This document shows, piece after piece, positions 25,428-34,073 of a stretch of 64,000 nt of DNA; position 1 is the first letter of the stretch, and each line of letters begins with the position of its first letter. A program made the translations under genes and the position numbers. This DNA is from CAZBLK01 sp964492715 (GTDB lineage Bacteria; Bacillota; Clostridia; Lachnospirales; WRBF01): NCBI GenBank assembly GCA_964492715.1, contig CAZBLK010000002.1, positions 103,226 to 167,225 of the forward strand. Reading direction: 5' to 3'. Below the pieces are notes generated by a model, which saw only the letters and a list, made by a program, of their open reading frames with translations, was not told the origin of the DNA and did not search any database.

Positions 25428-26219
25428 TTAAGCCGACATTTTTATCGTTGAAAGCAAAGCCCTTATAACCAAGTTCCAGCCATCAGCCAAAATGAAAATT
25501 AAAATTTTAAAGGGCAAAGAAATCATAGCAGGTGGAAGCATCATCATACCCATAGCCATGAGCGTGGACGCAACAACCATGTCAACAATTATAAACGGCA
25601 AATATATAATAAAGCCCATTATAAAGCCTTGTGTAAGCTCGTTTAAAATAAAAGCAGGCACAATAACCCGTGTCGGAATTTCTTCGACATTAGCATATGT
25701 TGTGTCGCCGTTAAGCCCAGCGAAAAGAGCCAAGTCCTTTTTACCGCTGTCGCTAACTTGAATTTGAAGAAGCATAAATTCACGAATAGGGGCAAGCGCA
25801 TTGTTGATGGCTTCTTCTTGGCTAATTACCCCTTGGGAGTACGGCTGCAAAGCCGTTTCGTTTATTGTTGCTAGGCGAGGCCCCATTATAAACAAAGTTA
25901 AAGACAAAGCCAAACCAAGAAGAATTTGGTTTGGTGGCATTTGTTGAGTACCAATTGCCGAACGAATAAAGTGCAGGAAAATTATAATGCGTGTAAAGCT
26001 TGTAAGCATTAACAAAAATGTCGGTATTAAAGTGATTGAAGCCAGCAAAAAAATAATTTGCAAAGAGCTTACAACCGACTGTGGGTTGTCTGTAGCACCG
26101 ATATTTATTCCAACGTTTGGAACGGGCAGTGCGGCAGCATATGCCGTTACACTAAAAAAGCTTACTGAAAAAAATGCTAGAACAAGCCCAATAAAAACTG
26201 CCCTATAAAAAATTTTCAT
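25428..26219 (-). CDS. fliP: Flagellar export apparatus protein FliP
   Basis: The 263-residue protein has a signal-like N-terminal helix, then LLTSFTRIIIFLHFIRSAIG, TQQMPPNQILLGLALSLTLF and ELTQGFIMGFIIYLPFIIVD, the FliP core of the export gate. The ATG at 26219 after GGTGG is preferred over an ATG six codons upstream that lacks a ribosome binding site. It is separated from fliO by an unusual 242-nt spacer with hairpins, so its expression may be set separately within the operon. Confidence 0.95.
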   Translation of the reverse strand: MKIFYRAVFIGLVLAFFSVSFFSVTAYAAALPVPNVGINIGATDNPQSVVSSLQIIFLLASITLIPTFLLMLTSFTRIIIFLHFIRSAIGTQQMPPNQILLGLALSLTLFIMGPRLATINETALQPYSQGVISQEEAINNALAPIREFMLLQIQVSDSGKKDLALFAGLNGDTTYANVEEIPTRVIVPAFILNELTQGFIMGFIIYLPFIIVDMVVASTLMAMGMMMLPPAMISLPFKILIFILADGWNLVIRALLSTIKMSA

Positions 26220-26237
26220 ATAAAACCACCAAATCAT

Positions 26238-26461
26238 GTGGAGTTATGCGGCAAAGTAATATGCGGCATATTAAACAAAGATACATGTATATATACATGT
26301 ACCAAAGGAAAAAGTCTTTAATTATAAAAAGTCTTTAATTAATTCAAGGCGTTAAATTTTCAACATTAAATTAAGCATAATTTAACGGAGCTTAAAAAAC
26401 TCCTATGTATGCTTGTTGCTTAAAAGCCAACGGTTCAACCCGCCACAAACTTGGGCGGGGG
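26238..26461 (-). other. Spacer between fliO and fliP with three inverted repeats
   Basis: Contains, in coordinates: a perfect 18-bp palindrome ACATGTATATATACATGT near 26283-26300; arms CGTTAAATT (26350-26358) and AATTTAACG (26379-26387); and a CCCGCC/GGCGGG hairpin at about 26440-26460 immediately after the fliO stop. None is followed by a strong U-tract on the minus strand. No ORF is apparent. mRNA processing or partial termination is inferred. Confidence 0.5.
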
Positions 26462-26866
26462 TCATTTCGGTTTGTTGTTAAAAAAACCGCTTAAATATTT
26501 TTCAAAAGGAACAACTGTTTGCGCTTGCTCTTGGAAGCGTAAATTGTCCGGTTTGACATTTGTTAAAAAGGTAATTTTATCTTTCGTTACACCAATTAAC
26601 ATATATTCATCAGCTACTTTTACAAGCTGAACCGTGCTTTGGTAGCCAACTGCTACACTTTCCAAAACTTTTATGTTAGTGCTGCCCTTTAGCCCCAGAC
26701 GAGAGCGTGCAATAAACTTTGTAAAATAATATGCAAGGACAAGCACAACTACAAAAGCAACAAGTACAAAAAGTAATTGTGCAGAAGGAATAGCGCTGCT
26801 TGATTGTGATTGTTTATTCAAATAATCTGGCAATTCAGTAGAAGCAGTTGTTAAAATAGCTATCAT
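26462..26866 (-). CDS. fliO: Flagellar biosynthesis protein FliO
   Basis: A 134-residue protein with one membrane helix (QLLFVLVAFVVVLVLAYYF, about residues 29-47) followed by a cytoplasmic domain with GLKGSTNIKVLESVAVG and LIGVTKDKITFL, typical of FliO/FliZ. It assists FliP-FliR assembly. The family is weakly conserved, and the call rests also on position between cheY and fliP. The ATG at 26866 lacks a clear Shine-Dalgarno sequence and is only 8 nt after the cheY stop, so translation may rely on coupling. Confidence 0.85.
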   Translation of the reverse strand: MIAILTTASTELPDYLNKQSQSSSAIPSAQLLFVLVAFVVVLVLAYYFTKFIARSRLGLKGSTNIKVLESVAVGYQSTVQLVKVADEYMLIGVTKDKITFLTNVKPDNLRFQEQAQTVVPFEKYLSGFFNNKPK

Positions 26867-26874
26867 ACAATTAA

Positions 26875-27237
26875 TTAACCGATAACTTTTTGCACTGCTT
26901 CAAGAACTCTGTCTGGCTGGAACGGCTTAACGATAAAGTCCCTTGCACCTGCTTGTATTGACTCGATAACCATTGCTTGCTGACCCATTGCAGAGCACAT
27001 AATAATAAGTGCGTTAGGGTCGGCAGCTTTAATGCCCTTTGCAGCCTGAATACCGTCAAGCTCGGGCATTGTAATGTCGAGAATAACAAGGTTTGGGCGT
27101 AACTCGTTGTATTTTTCAATTGCTTTAACACCGTTTTCAGCTTCGCCGACAACGGTGTACCCATTTTTTGTAAGGATATCTTTAAGCATCATACGCATAA
27201 ATGCAGCATCGTCAACGAGCAATATGTTTTTGGACAT
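26875..27237 (-). CDS. cheY: Chemotaxis response regulator CheY
   Basis: A single receiver domain of 120 residues with acidic pocket D9 and D10, phospho-acceptor D54 (VILDITMPEL), S82 and K104 (VKPF). It binds the switch proteins FliM/FliY when phosphorylated by CheA, which is not encoded here. ATG after AAGGAGTGA. Presence between fliY and fliO is the standard Clostridia/Bacillus arrangement. Confidence 0.95.
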   Translation of the reverse strand: MSKNILLVDDAAFMRMMLKDILTKNGYTVVGEAENGVKAIEKYNELRPNLVILDITMPELDGIQAAKGIKAADPNALIIMCSAMGQQAMVIESIQAGARDFIVKPFQPDRVLEAVQKVIG

Positions 27238-27260
27238 AGTGAATTCACTCCTTAGCTAAA

Positions 27261-28541
27261 TTAAATTCTATCTTCTACGTTTATAATATCAGTAATTCTT
27301 ATGCCAAAGTTTTCGTCTATTACAACTACTTCGCCTTTTGCTACAAACTTACCGTTTATTAAAATGTCAATCGGTTCGCCTGCAAGCTTATCAAGCTCGA
27401 TAATTGTACCTGGCGTAAACTCAAGAATTTCCTTGATTTTTTTGTGGGTTCTGCCAAGCTCAACAGAAACTTCCAAAGGTACGTCCATAATAATTCCGAT
27501 GTTTTCTTTTTGTTGCATAACGGACTGAACGTCAAAGTTTTGGAACTGAACTGGCTGAACATTAATATTTTGTTGAGGTTGCGGAGCAGAATACATTGGC
27601 TGACCGTAAGGCATTTGTGGCATAGGTTGCGGATACGGCATAGGCTGTGGGTATGGCTGCTGGTACTGCTGTGGATACGGTTGTTGATATTGCTGTTGGT
27701 CGTATGCTTGCTGCGGTGGTTGTTGCATTGGCTGCTGCTGCGGTTGCATTGGCTGCGGTGCAGCTTGAACAGGGGCAGGAGCAGGTTGTGCAGGGGCAGC
27801 TTGTTGTGCTGGAGCCGAAGGAAGCGAAGCTTTTGGCTCTGGCGTAGTCATAATTTCTTTCAGCGTGTTTACCATATCAATAGCAAATTCTTCAGGTAAA
27901 ACCTGCATAATTTCGCTGTCAATAAGCGTGCCAATTTCCATGCGGAAAGCAGTGCAAACGATAGTTTCTTCGGGGTCAAGCCCTGTTTCGTCAAAAAACG
28001 CATTGTCTTGGAAGTTAAGTTCAAAAGCAACTGGCGTATCAATGTCTATCTTTTTCTTCATCATAGAAGAAAGCGACGTTGAGGCAGAGCCAACCATTTG
28101 GTTCATGGCTTCACCTATTGCGCTTAAATCAATTTCGTCCAAAACAACTTCTTCTGGAACTTCACCGTTTCCACCCATCATAAGGTTAGCAATTATTTTA
28201 ACGTCTTGCTGTTTTAAAATGAGAACGTTAGTTCCCCTTAATCCTTCTTTATAATTAACTCTTATGCCTACACATGGCCTGTCGTAGCTGTTTGAAAGCT
28301 GGCGCCATGTTGTGGTACGTACTCGAGGTATCGTAATAGAGACCTTTTCACCTAAAAGAGCAAAGAGAGTTGTAGCCGACGTTCCCATGCTTATGTTACC
28401 AATTTCTCCAAGAATGTCTTTTTGCTCATCGGATAAAGAATTTTGTCCATTAGATGAATTAGTTGTGTCAGTAGAGCTTGGTGTATCTAAAGCACCGCCT
28501 AACAGGGCATTAATTTCGTCTTGCGAAAGCATATCTCCCAT
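27261..28541 (-). CDS. fliY: Flagellar motor switch phosphatase FliY
   Basis: The 426-residue protein has the N-terminal CheY-binding peptide MGDMLSQDEINALLGG, a CheC-like phosphatase part (LGEIGNISMGTSATTL about residue 44, IGEAMNQMVGSASTSL about 141), a Gln/Pro/Ala-rich linker (about 235-330) and a C-terminal FliN domain (VPLEVSVELGRTHKKIKEIL). It forms part of the C ring and dephosphorylates CheY-P. The linker is long and low-complexity. ATG after GGAGGACG. Confidence 0.95.
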   Translation of the reverse strand: MGDMLSQDEINALLGGALDTPSSTDTTNSSNGQNSLSDEQKDILGEIGNISMGTSATTLFALLGEKVSITIPRVRTTTWRQLSNSYDRPCVGIRVNYKEGLRGTNVLILKQQDVKIIANLMMGGNGEVPEEVVLDEIDLSAIGEAMNQMVGSASTSLSSMMKKKIDIDTPVAFELNFQDNAFFDETGLDPEETIVCTAFRMEIGTLIDSEIMQVLPEEFAIDMVNTLKEIMTTPEPKASLPSAPAQQAAPAQPAPAPVQAAPQPMQPQQQPMQQPPQQAYDQQQYQQPYPQQYQQPYPQPMPYPQPMPQMPYGQPMYSAPQPQQNINVQPVQFQNFDVQSVMQQKENIGIIMDVPLEVSVELGRTHKKIKEILEFTPGTIIELDKLAGEPIDILINGKFVAKGEVVVIDENFGIRITDIINVEDRI

Positions 28542-28546
28542 ATCGA

Positions 28547-29536
28547 CTATTCGTCCTCCTTCCGTACTATTTTTGTAATTTGTATTGCATTTTTACCTCG
28601 TATTATGCCAGGCTTGCCGCTAAATTTAAGCAGGCTGCCAACCATAATGTTTAAATCTGTTGTTACATAGGAGTCAAGCGGAATTACATCGCCAACTTGA
28701 AGCCCAATAAAGTCGCTGACAGTAATTGTTGTTTTGCCCATAACGGCAGAAATTGGAACTTTTGCCTTTTCGAGCTGCGACTCCAAGTCACGTCTATATG
28801 TGTCGTTAACGTCATGCTCAACTTGGGTAAACCAAAACTTAGTGTTAAGCCTTTCCATAATAGGCTCAAGCACGAAGTGGGGGATACAAAAGTTTATTAA
28901 ACCTTCGGAAACGCCAAGCTTTATTGTTAAAGTAACAAGCACTATCATTTCATTTGGTGAAATGATTTGGGCAAACTGCGAGTTTGTTTCAATTTTTTCA
29001 AGAGATGGCTCAAGAACTATTACGTTTTCCCAAGGCTCTACCAGGTAGTTCAAAATTTGTGAAATAATACGTTCAAGAAGTATTTTTTCAATTTCTGAAA
29101 AATCTCTTAGGCGCTTCATGCTTAGGCCTGGGCCGCCAAGAACACGGTCGATAATTGAGTAGCCAATGTTGCTTGACACTTCCATTATAACCGAGCCTTT
29201 AAGTGGGTGCAAGTCAAGAACACCAAGAATTACAGGGTTAACTATTGAGTTGTTAAACTCTTTATACGTTGTTTGTTCTGCGTTTGCTACCTCAATTGAG
29301 CACGAGGTGCGAAGGTAGCCAGTTAAAAACGATGAAACAAGCCTAGCGAAATTTTCAAAAATAATTTCAAGCGTTCTTAATTGCTCTTTATTAAACTTTG
29401 AGGGCTTTGCAAAGTTGTAGTTTTTTGCCTGCGGTTTTTTGTTTGCAGAGTCTTCTACAACTATGTTTCCGGAATTGCCGCTTGTAAGAGCACTTAACAG
29501 TGCGTCAATTTCGCTTTGTGATAAAATATCGCCCAA
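28547..29536 (-). CDS. fliM: Flagellar motor switch protein FliM
   Basis: The 329-residue protein starts MGDILSQSEIDALLSALTSG, the CheY-P binding peptide, followed by the CheC-like middle domain (FARLVSSFLTGYLRTSCSIE, DRVLGGPG) and a C-terminal SpoA domain. It forms the C ring with FliG and FliY and sets rotation direction. It uses TTG as start (29536) after AGGTGGTGA. The stop is 5 nt before fliY. Confidence 0.96.
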   Translation of the reverse strand: MGDILSQSEIDALLSALTSGNSGNIVVEDSANKKPQAKNYNFAKPSKFNKEQLRTLEIIFENFARLVSSFLTGYLRTSCSIEVANAEQTTYKEFNNSIVNPVILGVLDLHPLKGSVIMEVSSNIGYSIIDRVLGGPGLSMKRLRDFSEIEKILLERIISQILNYLVEPWENVIVLEPSLEKIETNSQFAQIISPNEMIVLVTLTIKLGVSEGLINFCIPHFVLEPIMERLNTKFWFTQVEHDVNDTYRRDLESQLEKAKVPISAVMGKTTITVSDFIGLQVGDVIPLDSYVTTDLNIMVGSLLKFSGKPGIIRGKNAIQITKIVRKEDE

Positions 29537-29594
29537 AAAAAGTCACCACCTAGCTTAGTTTATTGCAGTTTATTTAAACCATATAAGCATTTAT

Positions 29595-30086
29595 TTATGG
29601 AAGCACCCATTCTGTAACATAAACGTCAACTAAAAGTTTGTTTTGAAACCTACCTTGAAGCTTTGACAAAATTTCGTCTGCCAGAACGTCAGAGCCGTCT
29701 GGACGAGCAAGCTCCTCGTAAGTTTTGCTTTTTACTACAGATAAAATGTCTGCCTTTATAATGTCTTTTTTGCCTTGCAAAAGCTCGTAAAATACAGGGC
29801 TTTCCTTTTTGTCTGTGTTGTCTACAGCTATTGAAAAGTTTACTCTAAAAGAGTGCGCTTCGCCGTCAGCACCTACAGAAAGGTTTGTAGTTAAAGGTGC
29901 ATCAAGCACAACAGTAAGCATTTCTTCGGGCTTTAGTTCGGGAACAACAGCTTGTGCTACGTTAGGTTGCTCTGTTTTATCAGCCGACAAAACTCTATAG
30001 GCAAAAAACGAAACACCTACAATTGTTCCAAGAAGCACTACCAAAAGCACGATAATTACAATCATCATTACTTTATTTTTTTCCAA
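29595..30086 (-). CDS. fliL: Flagellar basal body-associated protein FliL
   Basis: A 163-residue protein with one N-terminal membrane helix (VMMIVIIVLLVVLLGTIVGV) and an external domain with LNVDNTDKK-like stator-associated fold; the last third, ADILSVVKSKTYEELARPDG, matches FliL. It stabilises the motor stator and lies next to motB and fliM as usual. TTG start at 30086 after GGGGAGAG. Confidence 0.92.
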   Translation of the reverse strand: MEKNKVMMIVIIVLLVVLLGTIVGVSFFAYRVLSADKTEQPNVAQAVVPELKPEEMLTVVLDAPLTTNLSVGADGEAHSFRVNFSIAVDNTDKKESPVFYELLQGKKDIIKADILSVVKSKTYEELARPDGSDVLADEILSKLQGRFQNKLLVDVYVTEWVLP

Positions 30087-30136
30087 AATTCTCTCCCCTT
30101 TTTAGTGCAGAAAATGGTTGATTGTTATAGTTAAAT

Positions 30137-30907
30137 TTATTTAGCAGTATTAGAAGCATACTTGCTTTTAATTCTTATTTCAACACGCCTGTTTTGTGCC
30201 CTGCCTTCTGGTGTGTCGTTTGGTGCAATTGGCTCATACTCGCCCCTTCCTGTAGCTGAAACACGCTCCGGCAAAAAGTTTTTCACGTCGATAAAGTAGT
30301 TTCCTACAGATATGGCACGAGAGGCAGAAAGATACCAGTTACTAGGGAACTGCACTGTTTTAATAGGTACGTTATCTGTGTGACCATAAATTTCTATGTC
30401 ATTGTCAGGATATTTAAAAAGCTGGTTTGCAACCATTTCTAAAATTGGAATGGCTTCGGCTCTAAGCTCTGCTTTACCGGAGTCAAAAAGTATCCCATCT
30501 TTAAAACTTATTATAGTGTAATCTTCAGCTTCTTTTATTTCAATTTTCTCTTGAAGGTTTTTTTGAGCAACATAGCTTTTAAATTCAGAAACCATTTGCT
30601 TCATTTCTTCTTTTGCCTTTTCTTCTGCCTTGTCTTTCTTTGTTTGATGAACGCTTACATCAATTTCTGGTAATTCCATTATACCACTTCCAAGTAAATC
30701 GTCAATACCGTTGCCGCCGCCGCCTTGAATTAAGCTGTTGCTGTTGCTTGAAACACCGGAAACAAGAGCTTGAAATTTTTGCACATCAAGCGTTGACATT
30801 GCGAACAAAAGTATGAAGAAGCAAAGAAGCAAAGTAACCATGTCGCCGTATGTGCCCATCCATTCATCTAAGCCTTTTTTAACTTCTGGTTCTTTACGTT
30901 TTGCCAT
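30137..30907 (-). CDS. motB: Flagellar stator protein MotB
   Basis: The 256-residue protein begins with the MotB plug and helix region (DEWMGTYGDMVTLLLCFFIL, where the Asp after the Tyr-Gly is the proton or sodium-binding residue) and ends with an OmpA-like peptidoglycan-binding domain (EIYGHTDNVPI, NWYLSASRAISV, RAQNRRVEIRI). It anchors the stator to the wall. ATG after GAAAGGAATG, 55 nt after motA. Confidence 0.96.
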   Translation of the reverse strand: MAKRKEPEVKKGLDEWMGTYGDMVTLLLCFFILLFAMSTLDVQKFQALVSGVSSNSNSLIQGGGGNGIDDLLGSGIMELPEIDVSVHQTKKDKAEEKAKEEMKQMVSEFKSYVAQKNLQEKIEIKEAEDYTIISFKDGILFDSGKAELRAEAIPILEMVANQLFKYPDNDIEIYGHTDNVPIKTVQFPSNWYLSASRAISVGNYFIDVKNFLPERVSATGRGEYEPIAPNDTPEGRAQNRRVEIRIKSKYASNTAK

Positions 30908-30962
30908 TTAATACATTCCTTTCTAGTTAGGTTAAAGCATTAAAGGGTTAATGCTTGGAAGT

Positions 30963-31754
30963 TTATTTTTCTGCTTCGTCTTTGTTGCCGCCCCTCAAGC
31001 TTGGTGAAAGGAAAGCTTTAAGTTTTTCTTCAATAATTCTTGGGTTTTCGCCAGCTTGAATTGAAAGCATACCTTCAATTAAAACTTCTTTCATAAGCAT
31101 TTCGTCGCCGCTAAAAGTTTTAAGCTTGTTAGCAACAGGGTTTGCAATGTAGTTTGAAACTACAGAGCCGTAAAACGTTGTTATAATAGCAACCGCCATT
31201 GCAGGACCGATTGTTGAAGGGTCGCTCATTTTTTGAAGCATAATTACAAGACCGATAAGTGTACCAATCATACCATAGGCTGGGCTAACAGAGCCAATGT
31301 ACTCCCAAACGCCACGTACTTTGCCGTGACGGCCCTCTATGTATGCAAGCTCTGTTTCTAAGATGCTTCTTACAAGCTCAGGGTCTGTACCGTCAACTAT
31401 AAGCATGATGCCTTTTTGCAAAAAGTTGTCGTCCATGCCTTTGGCTGCTTCTTCAAGAGCCAAAATACCTTCTTTACGAGCAAGGTTTGCAAGTGAAATA
31501 ATTTTATCAATTGCTTCTGTTGGGTCAACCTTTGGCGGCTGAAAAATTTTGCTAATAGCTTTCAGCGAAGTTATAACACTTTCAAGAGAGTTACTTATAA
31601 GCGTTGAAGCAATTGTTCCGCCTATAACTATCATTATTGACGGAAAGTCAACAAACTTAACAATAAGCCCAAAGTTTGGGAAAATGCCCAGAATGATTGT
31701 AGCAATTATGAAAAACAAGCCGCTTGCAAAACCGATAACGGAACCTTTATCCAA
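30963..31754 (-). CDS. motA: Flagellar stator protein MotA
   Basis: A 263-residue protein with four membrane helices, VDFPSIMIVIGGTIASTLIS near the N-terminus, and the TolQ/ExbB-like signature PAYGMIGTLIGLVIMLQ plus AMAVAIITTFYGSVVSN. It forms the ion channel with MotB. Start TTG at 31754 after GGGAGGAAA. Encoded with motB between flbD and fliL. Confidence 0.96.
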   Translation of the reverse strand: MDKGSVIGFASGLFFIIATIILGIFPNFGLIVKFVDFPSIMIVIGGTIASTLISNSLESVITSLKAISKIFQPPKVDPTEAIDKIISLANLARKEGILALEEAAKGMDDNFLQKGIMLIVDGTDPELVRSILETELAYIEGRHGKVRGVWEYIGSVSPAYGMIGTLIGLVIMLQKMSDPSTIGPAMAVAIITTFYGSVVSNYIANPVANKLKTFSGDEMLMKEVLIEGMLSIQAGENPRIIEEKLKAFLSPSLRGGNKDEAEK

Positions 31755-31772
31755 AAATATTTCCTCCCAACT

Positions 31773-31955
31773 TTATTTAAGAATTTTCTTTTTAAACTGA
31801 ATAACTTTATCTATAACGTCATCAACAGACTCTTGCGCTATAATTTTGCGCCCAGTAGTCATTGTAATTGTCGTGTCTGGTGTTGCTTCAACAAATTCAA
31901 TTAAATCACAATTAATAATTAGCTCTTTGTCATTTAACTTTGTAATTGAAATCAT
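31773..31955 (-). CDS. flbD: Flagellar operon protein FlbD
   Basis: A 60-residue protein, MISITKLNDKELIINCDLIE then TPDTTITMTTGRKI, the full length of the small FlbD family found after flgE in Firmicutes and spirochaetes. Function is poorly known; it is linked to motility gene regulation or hook function. ATG after GGGGGCG, 18 nt before motA. Confidence 0.93.
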   Translation of the reverse strand: MISITKLNDKELIINCDLIEFVEATPDTTITMTTGRKIIAQESVDDVIDKVIQFKKKILK

Positions 31956-32114
31956 TTCACGCCCCCATTTATTTTTAGCCTTTTGCCTGTGGGTTTTATA
32001 AAAGCAATTAACAAATTAACATTAATATTATACCAGTATTATACAAAAAATAACAAGCATTAATGATGTAAATTTTTCAAATTCTTTAGAAGAAACTCGC
32101 TTAAAATCCTAAAT

Positions 32115-32155
32115 GTTTCCGCTATTTTCTACAATAAGTAGGAAACAGCGGAAAC
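32115..32155 (-). other. Long hairpin between flgE and flbD
   Basis: GTTTCCGCT (32115-32123) plus TTTCTAC pair with GTAGGAAAC and AGCGGAAAC (32138-32155), giving a strong stem directly after the flgE stop within the operon (flgE-flbD gap 214 nt). No U-run follows on the minus strand. It may protect the upstream mRNA from 3' decay and help keep hook protein levels high. Confidence 0.6.
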
Positions 32156-32169
32156 TTTAAAACCTAAAA

Positions 32170-33582
32170 CTATCTCTTTAAGTTAACAAGCTCTTGAAGC
32201 ATGTCGTCAGATGTAGTAATGATACGAGAGTTGGCTTGGAAGCCACGTTGTGTCGTAATCATTTCTGTAAACTCGGCAGAAAGGTCAACGTTTGACATTT
32301 CAAGAACGCCGCCCAAAACTTTGCTTCCGTCTGCGCCAACTTCTTCGCCTACGCCGTCAAACTGCCCAGAGTTTGCCGTTGTAACAAACAAGTTGTCGCC
32401 CACTTTTTCAAGACCGCCTGGGTTTTGGAACCGTGCAACAGGAATTTGCCCAAGCGTTCGGGTTTTACCGTTTGAGTAACGCCCAGTAATTTTACCGTCT
32501 GGCCCAACGGACAGCGACTGCAGCTTACCTGGCGCAGCACCATCGACGTCTTCGGCTTTTACATCTGTACTTCTCTCGCCGAACTGAATGGTAGCCCCGA
32601 AGTCAACGGTAATTACGCCTTGTGCGTTACCAATGTGCGCCCTTGGCACAAGCCCATCTTTTCCTGCCACTGACGGGTTAAGTATATTGGTAAACGTAAT
32701 AGGTAGGGCGACATCGTTTTGTACAGATGTACCGCCTTTTGAAACGGATACCATGTTACCACTATCATCAAATAAAAGCGCTGTATTGTTGGCAATAGCA
32801 ATGCTGGCTGGGCTAACGTAAATTGGCTTAGTAGTATCGCCGTTAGGGTAAATAGCTACAGCTGGAGCATTAGCAGAATCCAATACTGTTGGTAGAGTAA
32901 CTTTCCATGCAGAAACTGCGGTTACAGTGCCAACAAGTGTGTCGGTAAAGCTTGTGTCACGCTCTAATTGTACAGACATTGTGTACAAGTTACCAACACT
33001 GTCGTAGAAAGAAATTTTTCTTGTTACTGTAGCGTCAGTTTTTGCGTTTATGTTGCCAGCAAATTTTATTTGTGTAGTTGCAATTGCTGGCATATTGTCT
33101 TTTTTGCCGCCTACATTTAGCGGTTGTACAGGACCTTTCATAATGTTGCCTTGTTCGTCGGCGTTCCAGCCCATTACCCTCATGCCGCCAACATTGTTTA
33201 TGTTTCCTGCTGCGTCTACGTCAAGTGCGCCTGCCCTTGAAAAGTAAGTTCCGCTACCGTCACCAACAATGAAAAAGCCGTTGCCTTGTATCATCAAGTC
33301 CAAAGACCTGTCGGTACGTTGTGCCGCACCTGTTGTCATAATTTTATCTATTGAAGCTACGCCTACACCAAGCCCAACTTGCATTGGGTTTACGCCGCCT
33401 TTGCCAGTAACTGGGTTTGCACCAGCAGCGCCTGAAATTGTTTGGCTGAAAACTTCGTTAAAAGTAACACGGCTGCTTTTGTAGCCCATTGTGTTTACGT
33501 TTGCAATGTTGTTTGCAATTACGTCCATTTTTGTTTGGTGAACCCGAAGCCCTGAAACCCCGGAGAACATTGAACGCATCAT
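32170..33582 (-). CDS. flgE: Flagellar hook protein FlgE
   Basis: The 470-residue protein has the rod/hook N-terminus MMRSMFSGVSGLRVHQTKMD and VIANNIANVNTMGYKSSRVT, a variable middle forming the hook surface, and the C-terminal coiled coil VDLSAEFTEMITTQRGFQAN followed by SRIITTSDDMLQELVNLKR. It polymerises into the hook. ATG start with GGGGGTAA upstream. Length is usual for Clostridia. Confidence 0.96.
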   Translation of the reverse strand: MMRSMFSGVSGLRVHQTKMDVIANNIANVNTMGYKSSRVTFNEVFSQTISGAAGANPVTGKGGVNPMQVGLGVGVASIDKIMTTGAAQRTDRSLDLMIQGNGFFIVGDGSGTYFSRAGALDVDAAGNINNVGGMRVMGWNADEQGNIMKGPVQPLNVGGKKDNMPAIATTQIKFAGNINAKTDATVTRKISFYDSVGNLYTMSVQLERDTSFTDTLVGTVTAVSAWKVTLPTVLDSANAPAVAIYPNGDTTKPIYVSPASIAIANNTALLFDDSGNMVSVSKGGTSVQNDVALPITFTNILNPSVAGKDGLVPRAHIGNAQGVITVDFGATIQFGERSTDVKAEDVDGAAPGKLQSLSVGPDGKITGRYSNGKTRTLGQIPVARFQNPGGLEKVGDNLFVTTANSGQFDGVGEEVGADGSKVLGGVLEMSNVDLSAEFTEMITTQRGFQANSRIITTSDDMLQELVNLKR

Positions 33583-33645
33583 ATAAATTACCCCCTATTT
33601 TAGCTAGGGCCTCCCAGAAGGGTCCAGCCCATTTGCTTTTAGCTA

Positions 33646-34044
33646 CTAAACTATAACAGCACCATCGATGTTTGTAAAAATGTTTTCGCTTTGTTTGTTC
33701 ATTGCCGTAATTACAGTTTTGCTTTTTACGTTTACAACAAGGCGAATGTCGTCCACAACAACAAGTGAATCGTTTATTCCCTTTTGGCGTGCTTGGCGCA
33801 AGCCGTCCTCAACCCTTGAAATTTGCTCGCTCGAAAGCTTTATGTTCCGTGAATCAAGCCTTAGGCTTGCGTGCTTTGAAAAGGTAAGCGGAATGCTTTC
33901 CGAAATTTTGTCATTTAAAACAGATTGGAAGCTTTTTGCGTTCAAACTTTCTGAGCCTTTAATAACAGCGGGTTTATCGCTAGAAAAGGCATCGCTTCCT
34001 TTTATGACGGTGTTCGTCTTTATGCCATTTTGAAAAACCTGCAT
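33646..34044 (-). CDS. Flagellar operon protein of the TIGR02530 type
   Basis: This 132-residue protein has the family pattern LTFSKHASLRLDSRNIKLS, KGINDSLVVVDDIRLVVNVK and a C-terminal FTNIDGAVIV. It is always found between flgD and flgE in Firmicutes flagellar operons; function is unknown. The ATG at 34044 follows AAAGGAGC. The longer frame from 34065 reads through the ribosome binding site and is not used. Confidence 0.9.
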   Translation of the reverse strand: MQVFQNGIKTNTVIKGSDAFSSDKPAVIKGSESLNAKSFQSVLNDKISESIPLTFSKHASLRLDSRNIKLSSEQISRVEDGLRQARQKGINDSLVVVDDIRLVVNVKSKTVITAMNKQSENIFTNIDGAVIV

Positions 34045-34073
34045 AGTTAAGCTCCTTTCAAACATTTACTACA

